Positions 1 through 10,055 of a stretch of DNA of 64,000 bases are shown in pieces. The notes under the pieces are model-generated. The model was given only the letters and a program-made list of their open reading frames with translations, did not search any database and had not been told where the DNA came from. The stretch comes from Pseudoalteromonas shioyasakiensis (lineage in GTDB: Bacteria > Pseudomonadota > Gammaproteobacteria > Enterobacterales > Alteromonadaceae). The position numbers were made by a program, and so were the translations under genes. The stretch covers positions 1,178,001 through 1,242,000 of the forward strand of contig NZ_JANIGL010000001.1 of assembly GCF_024518675.1 (NCBI RefSeq), read 5' to 3'. Numbering within the stretch: position 1 is the stretch's first letter; every line of letters begins with the position of its first letter.

Positions 1-853
<853 letters not shown>

Positions 854-998
854 TCAGGAATTAAAAGGAATATAATACCCAAACAAGTGATTTTGGAATA
901 TGTTCAAGACGGGGCGAAATTATAGCAAAAGGCTCACTATCAATCCAGCAGAAATTAGCAATTGAGCGCACAAAAAACAACCGTGTTAATTTGCAATA

Positions 999-1799
999 TT
1001 ACGGTTGCTTTTTAATTTCATCCCACGCAGCGTCCATTTCTTCAAGGGTTGCCGTATCGAGCGATTGTCCGTGTGCATGTAAATACGCCTGAACTTTTTC
1101 AAACCGCGCCGAAAACTTATCATTGGCATTGCGAAGTAATTGTTCTGGATCTCGCTTTATATGACGAGCCACATTAACAGTAGCAAATAACAAATCGCCA
1201 ATTTCTTCTGCGCTGTGTGCTGAGTATGGATCTACTGCTAGGGCTTCTTTAACTTCATCAACTTCTTCAGCCACTTTTTCTAGTGCGCCATGGTAACTTG
1301 GCCAATCAAAACCCAGCCCAGCCACACGCTGCTGAATTTTTTTGGCTTTACTAAGCCCAGGTAGGTTTGCTGGTATGTCTTGCCATAAAGCAGGAGGGTT
1401 ACCCGAGTTCTTAGTGGCGCGCTCTTGGGCTTTTATCGCTTGCCATTGCTGTGCCACCTGTTGCTCGGATAACTTGCTATTGCTGGCAAAAACATGAGGA
1501 TGGCGCCTCACTAATTTATCATTTAATGCGCTAATTACATCTTCAAAATCAAAGAGTTTTTGCTCCGCGGCCAGCTGGGCATAAAAAATCACCTGAAACA
1601 GTAAATCACCCAGCTCAGTTTTAAGCTCAGTAAAATCACCACGTTCAATACAATCAGCCACCTCATAAGCCTCTTCGAGTGTGTGCGGCACGATGGATTT
1701 AAAGTCTTGCTTTAAATCCCACGGACAACCGTTTTGCGGATCGCGAAGTTTAGCCATAATGGCTAATAACTCAGGTAATGCACTGGCCGACTTACTCAT
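999..1799 (-). CDS. mazG: Nucleoside triphosphate pyrophosphohydrolase MazG
   Basis: MazG hydrolyses NTPs and dNTPs to monophosphates and is linked in E. coli to lowering ppGpp. At 266 aa it matches the two-domain E. coli form. The N-terminal MazG domain shows the metal-binding helices LEEAYE (about 41-46) and ELGDLL (about 62-67); the second copy shows EEVDEVKEAL and EEIGDLLF in the C-terminal half. A GAGGG ribosome site lies just upstream of the ATG. The start is 9 bases from the relA stop, so the two are probably co-transcribed, as in E. coli. Confidence 0.96.
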   Translation of the reverse strand: MSKSASALPELLAIMAKLRDPQNGCPWDLKQDFKSIVPHTLEEAYEVADCIERGDFTELKTELGDLLFQVIFYAQLAAEQKLFDFEDVISALNDKLVRRHPHVFASNSKLSEQQVAQQWQAIKAQERATKNSGNPPALWQDIPANLPGLSKAKKIQQRVAGLGFDWPSYHGALEKVAEEVDEVKEALAVDPYSAHSAEEIGDLLFATVNVARHIKRDPEQLLRNANDKFSARFEKVQAYLHAHGQSLDTATLEEMDAAWDEIKKQP

Positions 1800-1807
1800 A
1801 CAACCCT

Positions 1808-3964
1808 CTACTGACCTCGTTTAGCTTGGTGAACACCTTCAATTTGATCCAGCTTTGATAACAAACGATTAGTGCCTGATAAATCATGCACTTCAACTTG
1901 CATTGTAAATTTAGCAAGCTGCCTGTCTTCAAGTGTTTCCATATTCATGTTCAATACATTCACTTTTTCATTCGCAAGTACTGAGCTAATATCACGTATA
2001 AGTCCAGCCCTGTCACTGGCTTCTATTTTAATGCTTAGCGCATATGAACCATTTATTTCATCAGACCAACTAACGGCAATGACACGTTCTGGGTGATTAT
2101 TTTTTAAATTATTAAATGAGTCACAATCATTACGGTGAACAGCGATCCCCCGCCCTTGAGTGATATAACCAATAATCTGCTCACCCGGTACTGGGCGACA
2201 ACACTTAGCAACGTGACTCATTAAACTGCCTACGCCATCAACCACTATGCCGTTTTTATCCCCGCTCATTTTGGTTGGGTTTTTAAAACGAATAACCGGT
2301 TCATCATCAGTACGGTCAGTTATAAAGTTAAGCAACTGGTTTAAACGTACATCCCCCGCACCAATAGCAACGAGTAAGTCATCAAGCTCTTTAAAGTTAT
2401 ACCGTGCAATGGCAGGTTCAAGCTCTTTATATGTCAGCTCAAGTTTTTGCAGTTCATTATCTAAAATCTCTTTACCAGCGCTTAAGTTTTTATCGCGATC
2501 AAGTTGTTTAAACCAATGATGAATTTTCGCTCGCGCTCGTGATGATTTAATATAACCAAGAGATGGGTTTAACCAATCACGGCTCGGATTAGGTTGCTTT
2601 TGAGTAAGAATTTCAACCTGATCCCCCGTGCTCAATTGGTGGGTAAACGGCACTATTTTACCAAACACCTTTGCGCCAATGCAGCGATGCCCAACATTTG
2701 AATGAATGTAATAGGCAAAATCAAGAGGCGTTGCGCCCAGTGGTAGGTCAAAAATATCGCCACGTGGGGTAAATACATACACGCGGTCTTCGACCACTTG
2801 GTTTTTAAGTTCGTCAGCTAAATCACTGCCATCAACCACTTCTTCTTGCCACTGAAGTAACTTACGCAACCAGCTGATCTTTTGTTCATACCCTGAGCCA
2901 CGCCCAGGTAATGCGCCTTCTTTGTACATCCAGTGCGCCGCAACGCCCAGCTCGGCATCTTGGTGCATGGCGTGAGTACGAATTTGAATTTCAACGGTTT
3001 TCCCTTCAGGGCCAAACACCACAGTATGAATAGATTGATAGCCATTTTGTTTTGGTGTTGCCACGTAATCATCAAATTCTTTATTAAGATGACGCCAATT
3101 GGTATGCACAATACCTAGTGCACCGTAGCAGTCCTGCAATTCATCAACCACAATACGCATCGCACGAATATCAAAAAGTTGATCAAATTCGTAGTTCTTT
3201 TGCGCCATTTTTTTGTAAATGCTGTAGATATGCTTTGGTCGACCATATACCTCGGCTTGAATACCCACTTGTTCAAGCTTGGTTTTTACTTGCTCAACCA
3301 TATCTGCCATATACGCTTCACGACCAAGGCGTTTATCGTCTAATTGTTTGGCAATACTTTTATATAAATCAGGGTGAAGGTAACGAAAAGAAAGATCTTC
3401 TAGCTCCCACTTTAATTGCCCAATACCTAAGCGGTTTGCAAGTGGCGCAAAAATATCGGCTGTTTCTTTAGCGGCAATAACACGCTCTTCTTCGCTGGCA
3501 TTTTTTAATTCGCGTAAATGGCACACTTGCTCTGCAAGCTTGATAACCACAGCTCTCACATCTTCAACCATGGCTAATAACATGCGACGAATATTATCCA
3601 CTTGCACAGTGCCATTACCTTGATGAGCTAATGTACTAATGGTAGCCATTTGCGCTACACCGGTTAGTAATGTTGCAACATGCTCGCCCATCACCTCAGT
3701 CACGGTATCAATAGAGACTAAATCAGCTAAAAAATAAGGCGTAATATAAGCAGTTGCCAAAGTATCGGCATCCAGATTCATCTCCACCAAAATTTCAACC
3801 ATCTCCATAGCCATAATTTGGTGCTGTTGATCAGGTAATGCGGCACATAAACTATTTGCTTGAATTAATAGCTCACGTTTTTCTTGTGCGACTGCTAACA
3901 AATCTAGTCGGGTGCTAAAATCTACCGGCTTTTCTTGCTGGTGTGACTGTCTCGTAGCTACCAT
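1808..3964 (-). CDS. relA: GTP pyrophosphokinase RelA (ppGpp synthetase I)
   Basis: RelA makes (p)ppGpp on stalled ribosomes during amino acid starvation. The 718 aa protein has a degenerate N-terminal HD region lacking the HDxxED hydrolase motif, so it should be synthetase-only. The synthetase domain (about 240-350) carries GRPKHIYSIYKK and the acidic EFDDY motif (297-300) typical of RelA rather than SpoT. A TGS domain lies at about 392-455 and an ACT domain at about 640-718. An ACGGAGG ribosome site precedes the ATG. The order rlmD-relA-mazG-pyrG matches E. coli. Confidence 0.97.
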   Translation of the reverse strand: MVATRQSHQQEKPVDFSTRLDLLAVAQEKRELLIQANSLCAALPDQQHQIMAMEMVEILVEMNLDADTLATAYITPYFLADLVSIDTVTEVMGEHVATLLTGVAQMATISTLAHQGNGTVQVDNIRRMLLAMVEDVRAVVIKLAEQVCHLRELKNASEEERVIAAKETADIFAPLANRLGIGQLKWELEDLSFRYLHPDLYKSIAKQLDDKRLGREAYMADMVEQVKTKLEQVGIQAEVYGRPKHIYSIYKKMAQKNYEFDQLFDIRAMRIVVDELQDCYGALGIVHTNWRHLNKEFDDYVATPKQNGYQSIHTVVFGPEGKTVEIQIRTHAMHQDAELGVAAHWMYKEGALPGRGSGYEQKISWLRKLLQWQEEVVDGSDLADELKNQVVEDRVYVFTPRGDIFDLPLGATPLDFAYYIHSNVGHRCIGAKVFGKIVPFTHQLSTGDQVEILTQKQPNPSRDWLNPSLGYIKSSRARAKIHHWFKQLDRDKNLSAGKEILDNELQKLELTYKELEPAIARYNFKELDDLLVAIGAGDVRLNQLLNFITDRTDDEPVIRFKNPTKMSGDKNGIVVDGVGSLMSHVAKCCRPVPGEQIIGYITQGRGIAVHRNDCDSFNNLKNNHPERVIAVSWSDEINGSYALSIKIEASDRAGLIRDISSVLANEKVNVLNMNMETLEDRQLAKFTMQVEVHDLSGTNRLLSKLDQIEGVHQAKRGQ

Positions 3965-3972
3965 GTTGCGCT

Positions 3973-5298
3973 CTACCTCCGTTGAAATAACGCCATTGTT
4001 TCAATATGCCCGGTATGTGGAAACATATTCATCAACCCTATTTTTTGCAGTGAAAATCCTGCTTGCGAAATAATTGCACTGTCACGGGCTAAAGTAACAG
4101 GATCGCAAGATACATATAAAATCGTCTTAAATTGCTTAAGCGGCAGTTGCTCTAAAATTGCTAATGCACCGGTACGAGAAGGGTCTAGCAACAAAACATC
4201 TAGCTCTTTACTAAACCACGGTGCCTGCTCAATTGTTTGAGTTAAATCAAAACAATGAAATTGCGCATTCGCTATTTGGTTAGTTTGCGCATTTTGCCGT
4301 GCCATTGCAACCGCTGATGACACACCTTCGACACCAATCACATTTTTTGCACATTTAGCCACCACTAAAGAGAAGTTACCGATACCACAGAACAGATCAA
4401 GCACCTGCTCGTCACCATTTAAATTAAGCCAGTCAACGGCTTGAGTTAGCATTGCTTGATTAACTTTGGCGTTAACTTGAATAAAGTTTTCTAATCCAAA
4501 TTCAAACTTTAACTGTTGTGTTGGTAAGCGATAAAACGGCATTGGTAAATGGTCATGCTCAATAAGGTGACTTTCACCTTGGAAAATAACTTGCCATTGT
4601 TGTGCTAAACCAATTTCAATAATGGTTTGTTTGAGCGATTCACTGATTGTTTTGGTATGACGCAAGATAACAAAGTTTTGTTCATCTGCTTGGCATAACT
4701 GAATGTGACTTACACTGCGTAATTCGTGGTGGCTATTTAAAAGCGTATCAAACTGACTAAATACATCATCAAAAACCTGGCTTAACACGGGGCATTTGTT
4801 AATACTTACTATCTGTTTCGAGTTTTGCGCTCTGTATCCTACACGCATGCGTTTGGCCGCTTTATCATACATAACGGCTAACCGGGCGCTACGGCGATAA
4901 TGGCTAGATTCACTCAGTAAAGGTTGTTGCCATGCCATATCGTCAAGTTTTGCAAACTTAGCAAACAATTGACTAACCGCTATTTGCTTTTCCACCAATT
5001 GCTGGTCTAACCGTAAATGTTGCAACTGACAGCCGCCGCATTGATGATAATGCTCACAAAATGGTTTTACTCTGGCATCACTGGCTTGCTCAACTTTTAA
5101 TATTTTTGCTGTACAGTAGCGTGCTTTATCTTCGGTTAATTTAGCTTTAACTATTTCGTTGCTTAACGCCCCGCTGACAAAGCATACTTTATTTTTGTGT
5201 TTGGCTATTCCTCGCCCTTGGTGATCCATGCCTGTAACGGTCAGTGAAACGGCTTGCCCTGACAGGGTCTTTTTTTTAGCTTGAAAAAACTGTGCCAT
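3973..5298 (-). CDS. rlmD: 23S rRNA (uracil-1939-C5)-methyltransferase RlmD
   Basis: RlmD (RumA) methylates U1939 of 23S rRNA using S-adenosylmethionine. The 441 aa protein has an N-terminal TRAM domain, then the iron-sulphur cysteines C81, C87, C90 (in CEHYHQCGGC) and C169. The methyltransferase part shows VLDLFCGIGNFSL, LLLDPSRTGA and YVSCDPVTLARD, which holds the catalytic cysteine. It lies 8 bases upstream of relA and is divergent from barA, the E. coli arrangement. Confidence 0.96.
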   Translation of the reverse strand: MAQFFQAKKKTLSGQAVSLTVTGMDHQGRGIAKHKNKVCFVSGALSNEIVKAKLTEDKARYCTAKILKVEQASDARVKPFCEHYHQCGGCQLQHLRLDQQLVEKQIAVSQLFAKFAKLDDMAWQQPLLSESSHYRRSARLAVMYDKAAKRMRVGYRAQNSKQIVSINKCPVLSQVFDDVFSQFDTLLNSHHELRSVSHIQLCQADEQNFVILRHTKTISESLKQTIIEIGLAQQWQVIFQGESHLIEHDHLPMPFYRLPTQQLKFEFGLENFIQVNAKVNQAMLTQAVDWLNLNGDEQVLDLFCGIGNFSLVVAKCAKNVIGVEGVSSAVAMARQNAQTNQIANAQFHCFDLTQTIEQAPWFSKELDVLLLDPSRTGALAILEQLPLKQFKTILYVSCDPVTLARDSAIISQAGFSLQKIGLMNMFPHTGHIETMALFQRR

Positions 5299-5396
5299 CG
5301 GGCAACACCTTAAATATTGATTTAACGGGCAAGATTGATTACTCGCTTATAAGTATATACTCTTAGATAACTAAAAATGATAACAACGTTTACTCT

Positions 5397-8162
5397 ATGA
5401 CTAAACTTGGTTTGCGCGACTCAGTTTTAACACTCACATTGATCCCTACAGTTTTAATCGGATTAATACTCGGCGGCTATTTTACAATAAATCGTTACTT
5501 TGAGCTTGATGAAATATTATATCAACAAGGTACGACTATTTCCGAACCTTTATCTATCGCAATTGAACAACCTTTGCTGGTTAATAATAAGCAGCAGCTA
5601 AATAGGTTGATTAGCCATGCCCACAACAAGCACTCTCCGGCAATTAAAACCATTGCTATTTTTGATGCCAATGCACAATTAGTATTGACCAGTAATTATC
5701 ATCGCGATTTTGATGATTTAATGTTGAGCCAACACATAAACTCAGATAAATCGACTAAAGTGATTCAAAATAATGACTTTATTACGTTTTATACGCCTGT
5801 CATTAATCACTCAACACCTCAAGCGCATTGGAACGATGCTACATTTCAAGCTTCGATAGGTACTGTTGTTGTCCAGCTGAATAAAGATCAAGCCATTATA
5901 GGCCAGCAAAGAGCGCTGTTAGTTAGTGGTATCGTGATCATTTTTGCGTTGTTATTGGCTGTGATTCTTGCCATACGATTAAGTCGGATGTTTATGACCC
6001 CTCTTAATAAGTTAGTACTTGCAACCGACAAACTAACAGAGGGTAAAAGAGAAACTGGTTTAAACACACCAATGATGGGCGAATTTGAATTATTGCGTCA
6101 GGGTTTAAATACCATTTCAGATACCATGGTGATGCAAAAAGACGAAATGCAAAAGCATATCGACCAAGCTACCAGCGATTTACGCGAATCGTTAGAAATG
6201 TACGAGATGCAGAATATTCAGCTCAATATTGCCAAAACAGATGCTCAAGATGCAAACCGTGTGAAATCTGACTTTTTAGCAAAAATGAGTCACGAATTAA
6301 GAACCCCATTAAACGGTGTGATCGGCTTTACGCGTCAGTTGCATAAAACGCCGCTGAATAAACATCAAAAAGATTACCTTGATACCATAGAGCTTTCAGC
6401 TAATAGCTTGATGACAATCATTAGCGACATTTTAGATTTTTCTAAATTAGAAGCCGGTGCCATGGAGCTTGAGTCTATCCAATTTCAATTGCGTGATAAC
6501 ATCAATGAAGTGCTCACATTATTAGCTCCCAGCGCAGATGAAAAGCAGCTTGAGTTGTCGATTTACATTAACTCGCAAGTGCCAGATAACATTACCGGCG
6601 ACCCAACTCGCTTTAAGCAAGTACTAATAAACCTGATCAGTAACGCTATCAAGTTCACTGAAAAAGGGGCCATAAAGATTGATGTTGGACATCGCTTACT
6701 TGATGAAGAGCGCACATCTATTTTAGTGTCTGTCACCGACACCGGTGTGGGTATTCCTATGGACAAGCAAGACGCGCTATTTACCCCGTTTGGCCAAGCT
6801 GATTCAAGTATAACCCGTAAGTTTGGTGGCACAGGTCTGGGTCTTATCATAACAAAACACATCGTTGAGGCGATGGGAGGCCGTATAACGCTAAACTCAG
6901 CCCCAGGCCACGGCACCTGCTTTACCTTTAATGGCGTATTTAACTTACCGAGCCATGGTTACAACAGCGATTTACCAAGTAAATCACTGGCCAATAAACG
7001 CATATTATATCTCGAGCCACACGAACACACTCATCAAGCCGTCGTGTCGTTATTAAATGAATGGCACACTCAAGTTACCGGCTGCTTTAATGAAGAAAGC
7101 TTTTTAGAAGAAGTGAAAAAAGACTTTAATTACGATATTTGTATTATCGGCCATGTTGCTTCAGTTGATGAAATGCAGCGGCTGAAAAGCTATATAAAAG
7201 CAGCACGTGAATCTACTGATTATCTCTACCTAATGCTTAATACTGTGTCACACAGCATGCGCGAAGCATACATTGGCAGTGGCGCTGATGCTTGTTTAAG
7301 CAAACCATTAAACCATCGTAAATTATGTGAAGTATTGGCCGCGCCCTATCGTCTTGATCACCCTGTGCATAATATTGAAGAATCTGACGAAAAACTCCTA
7401 CCACTAAAAGTGTTAGTGGTTGATGATAATGATGCCAACTTAAAATTAATTTGTACTTTACTCGAAGAACAAATTGAAATGATTGATACCGCACATAATG
7501 GCTCACAAGCGTATAGTTTAAGTAAAAGCCATAAGTACGATATTATTTTTATGGATATTCAAATGCCAATTATGGATGGTATTACAGCGTGTAAGCTTAT
7601 TCGCGAATCATCCTTAAACGAAGATACACCCATCATAGCCGTAACCGCGCATGCGTTAGCTGGCGAAAAAGAACAGTTAATAAAAGATGGCTTCAAAGGG
7701 TATTTAACCAAGCCTATTGACGAGGATATGCTTAAACAGATCATCAGTGATCACAGCCCAAAATCCCCGCTAAAGCGTGATAAGAGCCGTCAAGAGCAAG
7801 CGAACTATGAACCGCCTTTTAACAGCAGCTCTTTAGATTGGTCACTCGCGATGCAACGCGCTGGAGGCAAACATGAGTTGGCCCTTGAAATGCTGAATAT
7901 GCTGCTATTAAGCGTACCTGAAACACTGCGTTTATTAGACGAAGCGATACAAAGCCAAGATTGCGAACACGTGCTGAGTATTATTCATAAGTTTCACGGC
8001 GCATGCTGTTACACGGGCGTTCCAAAGCTGAAAAAGCTAGCCGAAGCATTAGAAACCGCCTTAAAAGGTGACTGCGACTTAAGTTATATCGAGCCTGAAT
8101 TGTTTGAATTACAAGATGAGCTTGAAAACTTAATGAAAGATGCTGGCATGGCTGAACAATAA
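5397..8162 (+). CDS. barA: Hybrid sensor histidine kinase BarA
   Basis: BarA is the membrane sensor kinase that phosphorylates UvrY/GacA and so drives the Csr system. The 921 aa protein has a first membrane segment (about 10-30), a periplasmic region, a second segment (about 173-195), a HAMP linker, a HisKA domain with SHELRTPLNG (H299), an ATPase domain with ISNAIKFT and FGGTGLGL, a degenerate receiver-like stretch (about 530-640), a true receiver with VLVVDDNDAN and IIFMDIQMPIMDG, and a C-terminal Hpt domain with HKFHGACCYTG. It is divergent from rlmD as in E. coli. csrA, in the pathway it controls, lies 1.6 kb away. Confidence 0.95.
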   Translation: MTKLGLRDSVLTLTLIPTVLIGLILGGYFTINRYFELDEILYQQGTTISEPLSIAIEQPLLVNNKQQLNRLISHAHNKHSPAIKTIAIFDANAQLVLTSNYHRDFDDLMLSQHINSDKSTKVIQNNDFITFYTPVINHSTPQAHWNDATFQASIGTVVVQLNKDQAIIGQQRALLVSGIVIIFALLLAVILAIRLSRMFMTPLNKLVLATDKLTEGKRETGLNTPMMGEFELLRQGLNTISDTMVMQKDEMQKHIDQATSDLRESLEMYEMQNIQLNIAKTDAQDANRVKSDFLAKMSHELRTPLNGVIGFTRQLHKTPLNKHQKDYLDTIELSANSLMTIISDILDFSKLEAGAMELESIQFQLRDNINEVLTLLAPSADEKQLELSIYINSQVPDNITGDPTRFKQVLINLISNAIKFTEKGAIKIDVGHRLLDEERTSILVSVTDTGVGIPMDKQDALFTPFGQADSSITRKFGGTGLGLIITKHIVEAMGGRITLNSAPGHGTCFTFNGVFNLPSHGYNSDLPSKSLANKRILYLEPHEHTHQAVVSLLNEWHTQVTGCFNEESFLEEVKKDFNYDICIIGHVASVDEMQRLKSYIKAARESTDYLYLMLNTVSHSMREAYIGSGADACLSKPLNHRKLCEVLAAPYRLDHPVHNIEESDEKLLPLKVLVVDDNDANLKLICTLLEEQIEMIDTAHNGSQAYSLSKSHKYDIIFMDIQMPIMDGITACKLIRESSLNEDTPIIAVTAHALAGEKEQLIKDGFKGYLTKPIDEDMLKQIISDHSPKSPLKRDKSRQEQANYEPPFNSSSLDWSLAMQRAGGKHELALEMLNMLLLSVPETLRLLDEAIQSQDCEHVLSIIHKFHGACCYTGVPKLKKLAEALETALKGDCDLSYIEPELFELQDELENLMKDAGMAEQ

Positions 8163-8175
8163 CGCTTAGGTTTAC

Positions 8176-9150
8176 CTAACGGCACTCCCGAGTTAAAGGC
8201 TCAGCAGTTTTTAAGCTGCTGATATGCCAACTTACGCTGCCTTCATGGGCTTGAATAGCAACCCGTGCTATATCACTCACCATATAATCACCTGGGGCGT
8301 TTAAACGAGTGAGATTATCACTAAGTTGCTGCTGGCAATTAGGACCTGTATCACCATGCATCACCAAAACGGGTTTTGCTACCATTTTTGCAAACTGCGC
8401 GATAGCATCACGATAAACTTTAAAGCCATCACAGTTGCTGACGACCGTTGCACTGCATGCGCTCTGGCTGGTGCCATGGCTATAAATATCAGCCTGAAAA
8501 CCAATAACATACCCTTTAGCTTCTGGATCTGCTGCCGCTAACCACGCCAAGTTGCGCTCATCTCGTTGCGCCGCGGCGTTGTTCGCTTGCGCTTTATCTG
8601 TTAGCAACACCTGCCTACGACCATTATGGGTACCAGGTATATGCAAGGTCATAAATTCCACACCGGCAAACTGCCAGCGGGCATTCTCACGCATTTCAGG
8701 CTGGGTTTTATAACCTGTCAATTGTTTTGCTCGTTGCTGATATTCAGTTGAATACATCAGGTTTTTTATAAAGGTGAGCCTTTCAAGTTCATCAAAACGA
8801 GGTTGAAGATTCTCACGATCGCAATCTGTCCATTCATTATCACCGGGTGTATAAATAAATGGCTGCTCTGTCAGCCCTGTTAGTAACTGTTTATTACGCT
8901 TCAGTAATTCATCTGCACAAGGTTGTGAACCGGCTTTTATATCGCCTAAGTGCATTAAAAATCCATGAGGGGTTTGCGTTATCTTTTTGGCGAGTATTCC
9001 ACCGGCTGTTAAATTAGCGGTATCGATTGGGGTATAAGGCATATCAGCAATAACTAAAAACTCATTAACTGTGGCAGGAGATGATGTGGCTTCAACGCTT
9101 GATAGCGCCCCTACAGATAAAACCTGAATCATACTAAAAACAGCTAACAT
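8176..9150 (-). CDS. Secreted metallophosphoesterase-like protein
   Basis: This is a 324 aa protein with a hydrophobic N-terminus (about 1-22) suggesting export. It shows degenerate calcineurin-type phosphoesterase motifs: FLVIADMPY near residue 33, LMHLGDIK, TPGDNEWTDC (a conserved block in a widespread uncharacterised family) and VLVMHGDTGP. The first metal motif lacks the usual histidine after aspartate, so the metal site may be altered or inactive. An AAGGAG ribosome site precedes the ATG. It stands alone between convergent barA and a divergent membrane-protein gene. The substrate is unknown; the fold call is by motif only. Confidence 0.65.
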   Translation of the reverse strand: MLAVFSMIQVLSVGALSSVEATSSPATVNEFLVIADMPYTPIDTANLTAGGILAKKITQTPHGFLMHLGDIKAGSQPCADELLKRNKQLLTGLTEQPFIYTPGDNEWTDCDRENLQPRFDELERLTFIKNLMYSTEYQQRAKQLTGYKTQPEMRENARWQFAGVEFMTLHIPGTHNGRRQVLLTDKAQANNAAAQRDERNLAWLAAADPEAKGYVIGFQADIYSHGTSQSACSATVVSNCDGFKVYRDAIAQFAKMVAKPVLVMHGDTGPNCQQQLSDNLTRLNAPGDYMVSDIARVAIQAHEGSVSWHISSLKTAEPLTRECR

Positions 9151-9272
9151 ATTAACTCCTTATAAACCTAAGCTCTCTCTATTAAACCATCTCATAATGA
9201 CAGATAAAAGAAACGGCTTTTTTTGCTCAGTCTTGTTAAAATAGCGCAACCGTTATTATTAACAGCCCTATT

Positions 9273-9740
9273 ATGCAATTTACCACCAGCTACACGCTTG
9301 ATAAGCCCTACTTCTACGAATGTTTCGATGAGTCACTGCCTTACAGTGCACAGGCCAAACCTAAATATGCTTTTTTAGTGCTCTTAATTAGCTTAGGCTT
9401 AATTTCGATTTATGCGCTAGAACAACACTACCTAGGTAACTTTATGATTATGGCAGCTGTTCTTGAATGCGTCGCCTTTTACTATCGCAGACCGTGGTGG
9501 GTAACAAGGCAAATGTTGAGCCGTGCTTCTGGTTCGCAAGCTACGCTGACAATCGATGAGCAAGGTTTTAGCAGTGAAAACCCACATAAAAGTTATCAAA
9601 TAACATGGCAACAAATTGATGAGGTTATTTTTACTTCACGAGGCATTTTGCTGAAAAGCAAACAAGGTATGCAATACATATCAAACAGTGTATTGAGTGA
9701 TGACGCTATAAACTACATAAAAAAAAGAGCCGCTAAATAG
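9273..9740 (+). CDS. YcxB-like membrane protein
   Basis: This is a 155 aa protein with two predicted membrane segments (about 29-48 and 54-68) followed by a soluble C-terminal domain. That domain contains TLTIDEQGFSSENPHKSYQITW and ends ISNSVLSDDAINYIKKR, the pattern of the YcxB-like family of unknown function. The last codons overlap the stem of the csrA terminator, so the two convergent transcripts share this hairpin. The function is not known. Confidence 0.7.
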   Translation: MQFTTSYTLDKPYFYECFDESLPYSAQAKPKYAFLVLLISLGLISIYALEQHYLGNFMIMAAVLECVAFYYRRPWWVTRQMLSRASGSQATLTIDEQGFSSENPHKSYQITWQQIDEVIFTSRGILLKSKQGMQYISNSVLSDDAINYIKKRAAK

Positions 9741-9748
9741 CGGCTCTT
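9725..9748 (-). terminator. Intrinsic terminator of csrA, shared with the convergent gene
   Basis: A perfect 10-bp stem (AAGAGCCGCT with its complement) around a 4-base loop is followed on the minus strand by an uninterrupted T run (complement of 9721-9726). It overlaps the end and stop codon of the convergent plus-strand gene. A second inverted repeat (ATATCAATT, 9751-9769) lies between it and the csrA stop. Confidence 0.85.
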
Positions 9749-9774
9749 CTATATCAATTTAATTGATATGTTGA

Positions 9775-9966
9775 TTAAGCATTGCCCGGATTAGGGTTAG
9801 ACTTTTCAGCTTGAATACGCATGTAAATTTCTTCACGGTGTACTGAAACGTCTTTAGGTGCATTTACACCAATACGTACCTGATTTCCTTTAACACCTAG
9901 TACAGTGACTGTTACTTCGTCACCAATCATTAGGGTTTCACCTACTCGACGAGTTAGTATTAGCAT
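9775..9966 (-). CDS. csrA: Carbon storage regulator CsrA
   Basis: CsrA is a small dimeric RNA-binding protein that blocks or stabilises mRNAs at GGA motifs. The start chosen is the ATG of [10 protein letters not shown], the invariant CsrA N-terminus, giving 63 aa; an upstream in-frame ATG would add 7 residues not found in the family. The RNA-binding ends LILTRRVGE and [13 protein letters not shown] are intact. It sits downstream of alaS and lysC, an order also known in pseudomonads. BarA, encoded 1.6 kb away, feeds the same regulatory circuit. Confidence 0.97.
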   Translation of the reverse strand: MLILTRRVGETLMIGDEVTVTVLGVKGNQVRIGVNAPKDVSVHREEIYMRIQAEKSNPNPGNA

Positions 9967-10055
9967 TCTCTTGCTCCCATATTCCAATAAATTAAAAGAT
10001 TCCGCGTTCGTATCTTAAAGAAAATAAACCTTAAAAGTAAGTAAAAACTCTATTT

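Noticed and set aside
885..900. TTTTGGAATATG near pyrG as a member of the locus motif
   Set aside because: Only the short core matches and the gene context is unrelated; likely AT-rich background.
9979..9992. ATATTCCAATAAAT upstream of csrA as a regulator site
   Set aside because: Single half-site outside the muropeptide locus without the AATAATAT extension; treated as background.
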